Shown: positions 1 to 7,806 of the stretch, piece by piece
How positions within the stretch are numbered: the stretch's first letter is position 1
Layout: each line of letters opens with the position of its first letter
Assembly: GCA_038238245.1 (NCBI GenBank)
Contig: JBBRXX010000023.1
Span: forward strand, 1 to 64,000
Source of the DNA: DASQHW01 sp038238245
GTDB taxonomy: Bacteria > Actinomycetota > Acidimicrobiia > IMCC26256 > PALSA-610
DNA length: 64,000 nucleotides
Reading direction: 5' to 3'
Position numbers and translations under genes: made by a program
The notes under the pieces: model-generated
Database searches by the model: none
What the model was told of the DNA's origin: nothing
The model's input: the letters and a program-made list of their open reading frames with translations, nothing else

Positions 1-2808
1 CTCGACGAACGCCTCGAGTGGCACGCCGTACTGCAGGCCGTGGCTCACCGAGATCGCGAACGCGTCCATGATGCCGGCGAGCGTCGAGCCCTGCTTCGCG
101 ACCTGGAGGAACAGCTCGCCGGGCCGGCCGTCCTCGTACTCCCCCACCGTCACGTACCCGTGGCAGTCGGCGACGCGGAACGAGAACGTCTTCGCGGAGC
201 GCACCTTCGGCAGCTTCTGCCGCACCGGCTCCTGGACGATCACGGTCTCGACGATTCGCTCGACCTCTTGTGTGACCGCGCCGCCGGCCTTCTTCTGCGT
301 GGCGAGTGGCTGGCCGACCTTGCAGTTGTCGCGGTACAGCGCGACGGCCTTGAGCCCGAGCCGCCACGACTCGATGTACACCTGCTCGACTTCCTCGACG
401 CTGACGTCTTCGGGAAGATTCGCCGTCTTCGAGATCGCGCCGCTGATCCAGGGTTGGGCCGCCGCCATCATCCGGATGTGACCCATGTAGTGGATCGTGT
501 TGTCGCCCATCGAGCATGCGAACACGGGCATGTGCTCGGCCTTGAAGACGGGCGCGCCGACGATGGTCTTGTGCTCGTCGATGTAGGCGATGATCTTGTC
601 GACCTGATCGTCGGTGTAGCCGAGCTTGCGCAGCGCGCGCGGCACGGTCTGGTTGACGATCAGCATCGTCCCGCCGCCGACGAGCTTCTTCGCCTTGGTG
701 AGCGCGAGATCGGGCTCGATGCCCGTCGTGTCGCAGTCCATCATCAAGCCGATCGTGCCGGTCGGTGCCAAGACGGTGGCCTGTGAGTTCCGCACGCCGT
801 GCCGCTCGCCGAGCTCGACCGCCTCGTCCCAGGCCTCTTGCGCGGCACACAGGAGCTCGGGCGGGACGCGGTCCTCATCGATCTTCGCCGCTTCCGCCCG
901 GTGCATCCGCAGCACGTTCAGCATCGGCTGCTCGTTCTCGGCGTAGCCCGCGAACGGACCCATGCGCGCCGCCGTGCGTGCACTCGTCGCGTACGCGTGC
1001 CCGGTCATGAGCGCGGTGATCGCCGACGCCCACGCCCGGCCGTCGTCGGAGTCGTACGGCAGGCCGTGCGCCATCAGCAGCGCGCCCAGGTTCGCGTAGC
1101 CGAGACCCAGCTGGCGGAACACGCGGCTCGTCTCCGCGATCCGTTCGGTCGGGTAGTCCGCGTTGCCGACGAGGATCTCCTGGGCCGTGAACATGACCTC
1201 CACGGTGCGTGAGAAGCCCCCGACGTCGAACGCACCGTCGTCCTGCAGGAACGTCAGCAGGTTGATGCTGGCGAGGTTGCACGCCGAGTTGTCCAGGTGC
1301 ATGTACTCGCTACAAGGGTTGCTCGCGTTGATGCGACCCGTCTTCGAGGCCGTGTGCCAGCGGTTGATCGTCGTGTCGAACTGCATGCCGGGGTCGGCGC
1401 ACTCCCACGCCGACTGGCCGATCTGGCGCATGAGGTCACGCGCCTTCATCGTCTTCACCGGCTGCCCGTCGGTGACCGCACGCAACGCCCAGTCGCGGTC
1501 GTCGATGACGGCCTGCATGAACTCGTCGGTGACACGCACCGAGTTGTTCGCGTTCTGGTACTGGATCGAGTGACTGTCGCGGCCGTCGAGGTCCATGTCG
1601 AAGCCCGCGTCGGCGAGCGCCCGTGCCTTGCGCTCCTCGATGGCCTTGCACCAGATGAAGTCCTCGATGTCCGGGTGGTCGGCGTCGAGAATGACCATCT
1701 TCGCCGCCCGGCGCGTCTTGCCGCCCGACTTGATCGTCCCCGCCGAAGCGTCGGCACCGCGCATGAAGCTCACCGGCCCCGACGCCGTACCGCCCCCGTT
1801 CAGGAGCTCCCTCGACGAGCGGATGCGCGACAGGTTCACGCCCGCGCCCGAGCCGCCCTTGAAGATGATCCCCTCTTCCCGGTACCAGTTGAGGATGTCG
1901 TCCATCGTGTCGTCGACCGAGAGGATGAAGCAGTTGTGCACGCGCACGTGCTCGCTGAGGTACTCGCCGCTCTCGGTCTGGATGTCGTAGACGGGAAGCG
2001 CGCCGACCACCTGCACGCGCGCGATCTCGAGCACGCGGATCTCACCGTTGTGCACGAGCGCGTCGCCCAAGGTGTCGAAACCGTGCCAATGGAGACGGTC
2101 GCCGGGACGCAGCTGCTCGGCTTCGGCCCATCCCGACTTGCCCGCACGGCGGGTCCGCCAGACGAGGTGGTCGGGGGTGACGTCGAGCTTGGTGCCGTCC
2201 TTCGTGTGCACACGCAGCACTGACTTCACGCCGTTCGACTTCACCGCGACGATGCGCGTGATGCCCTGCGCGTCGAACACCTTCGTACCGACGGCACGGT
2301 CCTCGACCAGCTTGCCGATCGGAACGAGACCATCGGGCGTCGCGACCAGCGCGTCGTACGGCTGGCATGCCGAGGCCTGCTGCGGCACACCCTTCACGCC
2401 GATGTTGAACCAGACCGGCGAGTTGAACGCGGCGCGCTGGTGCACGAGCACGTGCTTGAGCTCGTCGCGGAAGGTCTCGGCCTCGTTGTCGTCGACGAAG
2501 TAGCCGTCGTGGATGCCCCAGTCGGTGATCGTGTCGGCCACCCGGTCGATCACCTGGCGGAGTGACCACTCGCGCTCGGGCGTCCCGAGCGTGCCGCGGA
2601 AGTACTTCTGGGCGACGATGTTGGTGGCGTTCAGCGACCAGCTCGTGGGGAACTCGACGTCGGGCTGGAAGAACGCATCGCCGCCGTCCTTGAAGTTGGG
2701 GATCCGCGCGTCGCGCCGCTCCCACTCGAGGGTGTCGTAAGGATCGACGCCCGGGCGCGTGAAGTGCCGGCGGATCCCGATTCCGAGCTGTTGCGGCGCC
2801 ATCGCCAT
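1..2808 (-). CDS. nrdJ: Vitamin B12-dependent (class II) ribonucleotide reductase, intein-containing, C-terminus outside window
   Basis: It reduces ribonucleotides to deoxyribonucleotides with adenosylcobalamin as radical source, in the cytoplasm. The frame is open from an ATG at 2808 to the left edge (936 codons visible). The start is preceded by GAAGGGGGAAG; a second in-frame ATG lies two codons on. The reductase N-terminus (residues 1-147) and the NPCSEY motif (about residues 497-502), typical of class II enzymes, are both in frame. Residues 148-292 are a mini-intein, so the mature host protein continues directly from ASA to CFILSVDD. The gene lies downstream of nrdR on the same strand, and a consensus NrdR box and a promoter precede it. 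Family assignment is firm; the true C-terminus cannot be seen. Confidence 0.96.
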   Translation of the reverse strand, partial: MAMAPQQLGIGIRRHFTRPGVDPYDTLEWERRDARIPNFKDGGDAFFQPDVEFPTSWSLNATNIVAQKYFRGTLGTPEREWSLRQVIDRVADTITDWGIHDGYFVDDNEAETFRDELKHVLVHQRAAFNSPVWFNIGVKGVPQQASACQPYDALVATPDGLVPIGKLVEDRAVGTKVFDAQGITRIVAVKSNGVKSVLRVHTKDGTKLDVTPDHLVWRTRRAGKSGWAEAEQLRPGDRLHWHGFDTLGDALVHNGEIRVLEIARVQVVGALPVYDIQTESGEYLSEHVRVHNCFILSVDDTMDDILNWYREEGIIFKGGSGAGVNLSRIRSSRELLNGGGTASGPVSFMRGADASAGTIKSGGKTRRAAKMVILDADHPDIEDFIWCKAIEERKARALADAGFDMDLDGRDSHSIQYQNANNSVRVTDEFMQAVIDDRDWALRAVTDGQPVKTMKARDLMRQIGQSAWECADPGMQFDTTINRWHTASKTGRINASNPCSEYMHLDNSACNLASINLLTFLQDDGAFDVGGFSRTVEVMFTAQEILVGNADYPTERIAETSRVFRQLGLGYANLGALLMAHGLPYDSDDGRAWASAITALMTGHAYATSARTAARMGPFAGYAENEQPMLNVLRMHRAEAAKIDEDRVPPELLCAAQEAWDEAVELGERHGVRNSQATVLAPTGTIGLMMDCDTTGIEPDLALTKAKKLVGGGTMLIVNQTVPRALRKLGYTDDQVDKIIAYIDEHKTIVGAPVFKAEHMPVFACSMGDNTIHYMGHIRMMAAAQPWISGAISKTANLPEDVSVEEVEQVYIESWRLGLKAVALYRDNCKVGQPLATQKKAGGAVTQEVERIVETVIVQEPVRQKLPKVRSAKTFSFRVADCHGYVTVGEYEDGRPGELFLQVAKQGSTLAGIMDAFAISVSHGLQYGVPLEAFVE
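1933..2367 (-). other. Mini-intein (145 aa) inside NrdJ
   Basis: Protein-splicing element read in frame inside nrdJ. The first residue is Cys (CQPYDALVATPDG). A block-B-like TPDH lies at intein residues 64-67. The end is VRVHN, giving the penultimate His and terminal Asn, followed by a Cys as the +1 nucleophile. Removing it joins QQASA to CFILSVDD, which restores the conserved class II reductase sequence at that place. At 145 residues there is no room for a homing endonuclease and no LAGLIDADG motif is present, so it is a mini-intein. All splice-site residues expected of a class 1 intein are intact, so it is probably active. Confidence 0.93.
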
Positions 2809-2865
2809 TCGTGCGTCTTCCCCCTTCGAGCCCGGCCGGGCTCGTTCTGCCCTTTGGTCATAAAA

Positions 2866-2881
2866 CCACTACATGTTGTGG
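2866..2881. promoter_or_regulatory. NrdR box upstream of nrdJ
   Basis: CCACTACATGTTGTGG is nearly palindromic (the palindrome extends to 2864-2883 with one mismatched base pair). It matches the known NrdR-box pattern acaCwAtATaTwGtgt. It lies between the candidate nrdJ promoter and its start codon, and nrdR is the neighbouring gene, so NrdR repression of nrdJ is the natural reading. Confidence 0.75.
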
Positions 2882-2914
2882 TTGCTTCCCATCCCGACCG
2901 CGAGATGGAGGTGC

Positions 2915-2944
2915 ATTACATCACTGTAGTTTCAGTGTTGTCAA
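2915..2944 (-). promoter_or_regulatory. Candidate nrdJ promoter
   Basis: On the minus strand a perfect -35 TTGACA (2939-2944) is followed by an 18-bp spacer and TGTAAT (2915-2920), five of six matches to the -10 consensus. The spacer contains an inverted repeat, CACTG-N6-CAGTG (2922-2937), that could be a second operator. The start site would fall near 2908, upstream of the NrdR box. Confidence 0.6.
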
Positions 2945-3015
2945 CGATTTGACCCCGCTCCGGGAGCCCTCCCGGCCGGGTCAGCGGGCGCTCGCGAAGG
3001 TTTGCGCCCGCGGGC

Positions 3016-3480
3016 TCAGCGCCGCTTGGGAGCGGTGGTCTTCTGGAGCTCGCCGACCTCGCGCTCGAAGTCCGAGAGCTTCTCGAATCCCTTGTAGACG
3101 GAAGCGAATCGCAGGTACGCGACGGGGTCGAGGACCCGCAGCCGCTCGAGCACGGCCAGACCCACGCGGTCGCTCGGCACCTCACCGCCGTCGGCTCGCA
3201 GCTCCTCTTCGACCGCGACCACGATCGCGTCGATCGTCGGGCCGTCGAGGCGGCCGGTGGCGGCCCGCTCGATGCCGGCCCGGAGCTTGCCCCGGTCGAA
3301 CGGTTCAGCCGAACCCGACCGCTTCCGTACGACGACCGGAACGTCTTCGACGCGCTCGTAGGTCGTATAGCGGCGCCCACAGGCGAGGCACTCCCGCCGC
3401 CTGCGAATCGCCGTCGCCTCGTCTCCCATGCGCGAGTCGACGACCTTGTCGTCGTTCGCGTGGCAAAACGGGCAACGCAC
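3016..3480 (-). CDS. nrdR: Transcriptional repressor NrdR
   Basis: Nucleotide-sensing repressor of ribonucleotide reductase genes. The 154-residue product starts at a GTG giving VRCPFCHANDDKVVDSR, the usual start of the family; an upstream ATG at 3513 would add 11 unconserved residues. The zinc ribbon uses C3, C6, C31 and C34. The ATP-cone domain begins near residue 46 (VVVRKRSGSAEPFDRGKLRAGI region) and runs to the end. Length is normal for NrdR. It sits between a LysM gene and nrdJ on one strand, and an NrdR box lies before nrdJ. Confidence 0.95.
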   Translation of the reverse strand: MRCPFCHANDDKVVDSRMGDEATAIRRRRECLACGRRYTTYERVEDVPVVVRKRSGSAEPFDRGKLRAGIERAATGRLDGPTIDAIVVAVEEELRADGGEVPSDRVGLAVLERLRVLDPVAYLRFASVYKGFEKLSDFEREVGELQKTTAPKRR

Positions 3481-3525
3481 GTGCAGAGGGTAGCCCTGGT
3501 CGCGACGGTGCACGACGACGCACGC

Positions 3526-3918
3526 TCACGAGTTGCGCCATTCGATCGTGTCGCCCGGGCTCACCGTGGACGTGCCGCGTGCGTCGACGATCGCGTCGAC
3601 GACGTTGCGCGGATCGCTCCCCGGCGCAAGCCGCGCGGCGAGGGACCACAACGAGTCGCCGGGCGCGACGACGACGGTCCGCACGTGCGGGAGGCGCTCA
3701 GGGGAAGCGAGGGACGACCCCTCGAGCGCCGCGCCCGCACGCGCCACCGTCAGCACGAGACCCAAGCCGGCCAGCGCGGCAAAAAGGCGCCGGCGCCGAA
3801 AGACGACGCGGGCCGGGCGGCGCGCGGGCCGGGGGTGGGGCTGACGGTGGGGCCCGGCCGGGTGGTGGGTCGGCCGAGCAGGATCGATCGGGAAGGGTTC
3901 GAGAAGAGCGGCTGCCAT
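3526..3918 (-). CDS. LysM-domain membrane-anchored protein
   Basis: A 130-residue protein. An arginine- and proline-rich cytoplasmic N-terminus (about 1-44) leads to one hydrophobic segment (about 45-64) and a C-terminal LysM domain (about 80-128, with VVVAPGDSLWSLAARL and SPGDTIEW). LysM modules bind peptidoglycan, so the domain should lie outside the membrane. I chose the ATG at 3918 because CAGGAG stands six bases before it; an upstream in-frame ATG at 3981 has no such site. It is divergent from lexA and shares the region with two SOS boxes. That recalls the LysM cell-division suppressors (YneA type) placed beside lexA in Gram-positives; a role in SOS division arrest is inference. Confidence 0.8.
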   Translation of the reverse strand: MAAALLEPFPIDPARPTHHPAGPHRQPHPRPARRPARVVFRRRRLFAALAGLGLVLTVARAGAALEGSSLASPERLPHVRTVVVAPGDSLWSLAARLAPGSDPRNVVDAIVDARGTSTVSPGDTIEWRNS

Positions 3919-4008
3919 CGGGTGCTCCTGGGGTGATTCCGGCGTCGTCGCTTCGGTTTGCTTGGGTCGCTTGGGATCCAACCAGAGGGGTGAGACAACT
4001 ACCCTCGC

Positions 4009-4022
4009 CGAACGGGTGTTCG
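4009..4022. promoter_or_regulatory. SOS (LexA) box 1
   Basis: CGAACGGGTGTTCG is a perfect match to the actinobacterial/Gram-positive LexA box CGAAC-N4-GTTCG. It lies between lexA and the divergent LysM gene, so it can serve both. Confidence 0.9.
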
Positions 4023-4038
4023 GATGTCAAGGGAAAAT

Positions 4039-4052
4039 CGAACGAGTGTTTG
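4039..4052. promoter_or_regulatory. SOS (LexA) box 2
   Basis: CGAACGAGTGTTTG matches the LexA box with one change in the right half. It is centred 30 bp from box 1 and abuts the candidate lexA -35 element, as expected for autorepression. Confidence 0.8.
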
Positions 4053-4078
4053 CCCCGAACGCATGATCGTGTTACCGT
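4050..4078 (+). promoter_or_regulatory. Candidate lexA promoter (possibly leaderless)
   Basis: TTGCCC (4050-4055), a 17-bp spacer and TACCGT (4073-4078). Transcription would begin at about 4085-4086, right at the lexA ATG, and there is no Shine-Dalgarno sequence, so a leaderless mRNA fits. The -10 is degenerate. Confidence 0.45.
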
Positions 4079-4085
4079 CAACTCC

Positions 4086-4751
4086 ATGGCTGCATCCCCC
4101 CGCCCCCAGGCCGCCCACCCCGCCGGCGATCGCCTCACCGAGCGCCAGCGCCAGGTGCTGGAGTTCATCGACGCCGAGGTCCAGCAGCGGGGCTACCCGC
4201 CGAGTGTCCGTGAGATCGGCGAGGCCGTCGGCCTGTCCTCGCCCTCGACCGTGCACGCGCACCTCGCGGCATTGCAGGACAAGGGATATCTCCGCCGCGA
4301 CGCCACCAAGCCACGCGCGATGGAGGTCGCCCTCGAGACGACCACGGGTGCCGCGGTCGAGCGCGGCCGGGTCCGCCACGTCCCCCTCTTGGGCGAGGTG
4401 GCCGCGGGCACAGGCGTCATCGCGGCCGAGCACATCGAAGAACTGCTGCCGCTGCCCGCGGATCTCACCGGCGAGGGCGAGCTGTTCATGCTGCGCGTAC
4501 GCGGCGACTCGATGATCGACGTGGGCATCTACTCGGGCGACTACGTCGTCGCGCGTGCCCAATCCGATGCCGACAACGGCGACGTCGTCATCGCCGGCAT
4601 TCCCGGTGAAGAGGCGACGGTGAAGACCTTCTTGCGCAAGCGCGCCAAGATCGTGCTGCGCCCTGCAAACGAGACGATGGAGGACCTCGTGTTCGACCCG
4701 TCCGACGTGCAGATCTACGGCAAGGTCGTCACGCTGCTCCGCCGGCTCTGA
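4086..4751 (+). CDS. lexA: SOS repressor LexA
   Basis: A 221-residue repressor and self-cleaving protease of the SOS response. The N-terminal winged helix (about 15-80) carries GYPPSVREIGEAVGLSSPSTVHAHL... (helix-turn-helix). The cleavage bond is Ala107-Gly108 (GEVAAGTG). The catalytic dyad is Ser142 (RGDSMID) and Lys180 (EATVKTF). ATG at 4086 is the only sensible start; no ribosome-binding site precedes it. Two SOS boxes lie upstream, and recA in the same window also has one, so the basic SOS circuit is present. Downstream it converges on dapE. Confidence 0.97.
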   Translation: MAASPRPQAAHPAGDRLTERQRQVLEFIDAEVQQRGYPPSVREIGEAVGLSSPSTVHAHLAALQDKGYLRRDATKPRAMEVALETTTGAAVERGRVRHVPLLGEVAAGTGVIAAEHIEELLPLPADLTGEGELFMLRVRGDSMIDVGIYSGDYVVARAQSDADNGDVVIAGIPGEEATVKTFLRKRAKIVLRPANETMEDLVFDPSDVQIYGKVVTLLRRL

Positions 4752-4758
4752 TCGCGCC

Positions 4759-5817
4759 TCAGGAGAGACCGAGGAACGAGGCCAATACCGCCGCGCAGCC
4801 CTCGAGGTCGGCGCGGTCGACCTTCTCGTCCGCCGTGTGCGCCAGCTCGGGATCGCCCGGCCCGAGGTTCAGTGCCGGGATGCCGTGCGCCGAGAAGCGC
4901 GCCACGTCGGTCCAGCCCAGCTTGGGTCGCACCGGCAGGTTGTACACGCCGACGAGCTCGGCGATGAGCGGGTTCCAGAGGTTCGGTGGCGCCGCCGCCG
5001 AGGCGTTCAGCACCTCGACGTCGTCGGCGTCGACGCACAGCTTGGTCACCTCTTCGATCGCCTCGTCCAGCGTTCGGCTCGGCGCGTAGCGACGGTTGAC
5101 GACGACGACGCAGCGATCGGGCACCACGTTGTTCGCGATCCCTCCTTCCACGCGCACGACCTGCAGGGACTCCCGGTACCCGAGCCCGTCGACGTCGACG
5201 GTGGCGGCCTCGAAGCTCGCGATCCGTGCCAGCAGCGGCGCGGCCCGGTGAATGGCGTTCGTCCCCATCCACGGGCGCGCCGAGTGGGCGCGCACCCCGT
5301 CGAAGGTCGCCCGCACGCTGATCGTGCCCTGGCACCCGGCCTCGACCCACCCGGCAGTGGGTTCGAGCAGGACGGCGAGATCGCCTTCGACGAGATCTCG
5401 ACGATCGGCGAACAGATGGCGCAGCCCGTTGTGCTCGTCCGCGACCTCTTCGCCCTCGTAGAACACGAAGGTGGCGTCGTGCCGAGGCGGCTGTGCCGAC
5501 GCGCGGGTCGCGAGCTCCAACAGGACTGCGAGCCCACCCTTCATGTCGGCGGTGCCGAGACCGTGCAGCACGTCGCCCTTGCGCCGGGGCTCGATGTTTC
5601 CGTTGGGCGGCACCGTGTCGAGGTGCCCGCCCAGCACGATGCGGCGCCCGAGCCCGCGATCGGTGGAAGCAACCACGTTGTTGCCGACGCGCTCGACGCG
5701 CAACGAGGAGGCGACGTCGCGGAGCCGTGCCTCGACGACGTCGGCGAGCGTGTGTTCGTCGCCGCTCACCGAAGGGATCGCGCACAGCTCCTCGGTGAGC
5801 GCCAGGAGGTCGACCAT
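4759..5817 (-). CDS. dapE: Succinyl-diaminopimelate desuccinylase DapE
   Basis: Removes succinate from N-succinyl-LL-diaminopimelate in lysine and peptidoglycan precursor synthesis. The product is 352 residues, a normal M20 peptidase-fold length. Metal and catalytic residues are visible: H65 and D67 (GGHLDTVP), D91 (GTADMKGG) and the EGEE motif at about 121-124. H352-type C-terminal segments are replaced by a short FLGLS tail. It starts five bases after the dapD stop codon, last in the recA-to-dapE run, and follows dapC and dapD, so three consecutive succinylase-pathway steps are adjacent. Confidence 0.92.
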   Translation of the reverse strand: MVDLLALTEELCAIPSVSGDEHTLADVVEARLRDVASSLRVERVGNNVVASTDRGLGRRIVLGGHLDTVPPNGNIEPRRKGDVLHGLGTADMKGGLAVLLELATRASAQPPRHDATFVFYEGEEVADEHNGLRHLFADRRDLVEGDLAVLLEPTAGWVEAGCQGTISVRATFDGVRAHSARPWMGTNAIHRAAPLLARIASFEAATVDVDGLGYRESLQVVRVEGGIANNVVPDRCVVVVNRRYAPSRTLDEAIEEVTKLCVDADDVEVLNASAAAPPNLWNPLIAELVGVYNLPVRPKLGWTDVARFSAHGIPALNLGPGDPELAHTADEKVDRADLEGCAAVLASFLGLS

Positions 5818-5822
5818 GCCGC

Positions 5823-6650
5823 TCAGGACACCACGCCGTGCTCGCGGAGGATCGCGTTGAGACGCAACCGGTCGTGGCGTTCGCCCTCGGCGAGATAGCG
5901 AAGGACGAGGGCGCACGGCAGGCCGAACGTGCCGCCCGCGAACTCGCGCATGCGCGTGCCTTGCACGACGATGGCGCGTTCGGGCACGACCCCGCGCGCG
6001 ATCTCGTTGCCGGTCTCGGCCTCGATGACCGGCGTGTTGTCCGTGAGGATCAGGCCCGCGCCGAGCGCGGCACCGGCGCGCACCCGCGCACCGTTCACGA
6101 TCATGCAGCGCGATCCGATGAAACAGTCGTCCTCGACGACGACCGGAACCGCCTGGGGCGGCTCGAGCACCCCGCCGATGCCGACGCCACCGGAGAGGTG
6201 CACGTTCTTGCCGATCTGGGCGCACGACGCGACCGTGGCCCACGTGTCGACCAGCGTGCCGCTCTCCACATGCGCACCGATGTTGACGTAGGACGGCATC
6301 ATGATCACGCCCGGAGCGAGGTACGCACCGAAACGCGCCGACGCACCCGGCACCACTCGCACACCGGCTTCGAGATAGCCGCGCTTCAAGGGCAGCTTGT
6401 CGGCGTATTCGAACGGGCCGGCCTCGAGCACCGCCATGTCGTTGACGCGGAACCACATGAGGATCGCGTGCTTGGTCCACTCGTTGACCGTCACCGCGTC
6501 GCCGGCGACCTCTGCGACGCGCACCTCGCCGCGATCGAGCATGTCGATGACGGAATGCACGGCGTCGTTCGCCTGCGCCGCCGGCAACACGTCGCGCCAG
6601 TCGTCGCCGGCCTCCCACAGTTGGGTCATCTGTTTGGCGATGTCGGTCAC
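5823..6650 (-). CDS. dapD: 2,3,4,5-tetrahydropyridine-2,6-dicarboxylate N-succinyltransferase DapD
   Basis: Transfers succinyl from succinyl-CoA to tetrahydrodipicolinate. The 275-residue length and sequence (KLPLKRGYLEAGVRVVPGAS, GTLVDTWATVASCAQIG, GGVGIGGVLEP) are those of the E. coli-type enzyme with a left-handed beta-helix. They do not resemble the longer type found in mycobacteria. I start at GTG 6650 because GAGAGGG stands just before it and it follows the dapC stop closely. It lies between dapC and dapE in one transcription unit. Confidence 0.93.
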   Translation of the reverse strand: MTDIAKQMTQLWEAGDDWRDVLPAAQANDAVHSVIDMLDRGEVRVAEVAGDAVTVNEWTKHAILMWFRVNDMAVLEAGPFEYADKLPLKRGYLEAGVRVVPGASARFGAYLAPGVIMMPSYVNIGAHVESGTLVDTWATVASCAQIGKNVHLSGGVGIGGVLEPPQAVPVVVEDDCFIGSRCMIVNGARVRAGAALGAGLILTDNTPVIEAETGNEIARGVVPERAIVVQGTRMREFAGGTFGLPCALVLRYLAEGERHDRLRLNAILREHGVVS

Positions 6651-6660
6651 GATGTCCCTC

Positions 6661-7797
6661 TCACGCGTTCGCGCGGACGAGCCGGTCCAGCGCGAGCTCC
6701 AAACGATCGCGCGGCTGCACCAATGCGAGCCGCACATGGTCGGCGCCGGGTGCACCGTAGAGGTCGCCGGGCGCCACGAGCATTCCGGCGCCATGGGCGA
6801 GGCGGGCCGCGATCTCCCAGCCGTCGTCGGCACCGCCCTCGGCGCGCAACCACAGGTAGAACAGGGCGTCACCGCCGTCGTGCACCAGAGCGTGCGACGC
6901 GAGCGCGGCCCGCACCAGGTCACGTCGCTCGGCGTAGCGGGCGCGTTGGGTCTCGACGTGCGCGTCGTCGTCGAGCGCGGCGGCGGCCGCGGCCTGCACC
7001 GCCGTGGGTGCCATGAGGCCGGCGTGCTTGCGCGTCTCGACGAGATAGGTGACCAGGTCGGGGTCACCGGCGTAGAAACCGACCCGCATGCCCGCCAGGT
7101 TCGAGCGCTTCGAGACGCTGTGCACTGCGAGCATGCCGTCGAGCGACGCGGCGAGAAGGGTTGCCGGCATCGGCGCGAATTCGGCGTAGCACTCGTCGCT
7201 CGCCACGACGACCTCGTGCGCGCGCCCCCACGCGGCCGCGCGGGCGAAGTACGCGTCGTCGGCAACCTGCGACGCCGGGTTCCCCGGTTCGTTCACCCAC
7301 AGCACGAGCGCGCGAGCCGCGTCGTCGTCGGCGATCGCGTCGAGATCCAGATGCCAATACGCGTCGACGGGAACGGCAACCGCCCGCAAACCTGCGAGCG
7401 TCGCGCCCATCTCATAGGTCGGGTACGAGATCGCCGGGTACAACACGGTGTCGCGACGCGGAGTGCGCAGATGCAGGAGGTGCGGCAGCGATGCGACCAG
7501 CTCCTTGGTGCCGACGCATGCCCCGACGTGCTCGGCGTCGATCGGCACGCCGAAGCGTCGCGTGACCCACCGCGCCGCCGAGGACCGCAATACGGCACTG
7601 CCCGCCGACGGCGGATAGCCGTTCGAAGCAGTGAGTGCATCGGCGGCGGCGCGTCGCGCCACTTCGGGAACCGGGTCGCACGGTGTGCCGATCGAGCAGT
7701 CGACGATGCCGCCCGGCAGCGAGTCGGCAAGTCGCTTCAACGCGTCGAGGCGCTCATACGGATACGGCGGCGGAACGAACCCGCTGGGTGCGCTCAT
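6661..7797 (-). CDS. dapC: N-succinyldiaminopimelate aminotransferase DapC
   Basis: A PLP-dependent class I/II aminotransferase of 378 residues. The PLP lysine is K230 (SVSKRSNLAGMRVG), with the NEPGNP motif at 169-174 and the DECYAEF segment at 201-207. The family alone could also suggest a general aminotransferase. The flanking dapD and dapE, and a sequence like the actinobacterial DapC group, make the succinyl-DAP assignment likely. It starts at ATG 7797, ten bases after the hflX stop. Confidence 0.87.
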   Translation of the reverse strand: MSAPSGFVPPPYPYERLDALKRLADSLPGGIVDCSIGTPCDPVPEVARRAAADALTASNGYPPSAGSAVLRSSAARWVTRRFGVPIDAEHVGACVGTKELVASLPHLLHLRTPRRDTVLYPAISYPTYEMGATLAGLRAVAVPVDAYWHLDLDAIADDDAARALVLWVNEPGNPASQVADDAYFARAAAWGRAHEVVVASDECYAEFAPMPATLLAASLDGMLAVHSVSKRSNLAGMRVGFYAGDPDLVTYLVETRKHAGLMAPTAVQAAAAAALDDDAHVETQRARYAERRDLVRAALASHALVHDGGDALFYLWLRAEGGADDGWEIAARLAHGAGMLVAPGDLYGAPGADHVRLALVQPRDRLELALDRLVRANA

Positions 7798-7806
7798 TGG
7801 TCGAGA

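Noticed and set aside
2811..4751. A 646-codon frame continuous with lexA
   Set aside because: Only the last 221 codons are LexA. The rest is antisense to nrdR and the LysM gene and has a low-complexity Arg-rich translation typical of shadow frames in high-GC DNA.
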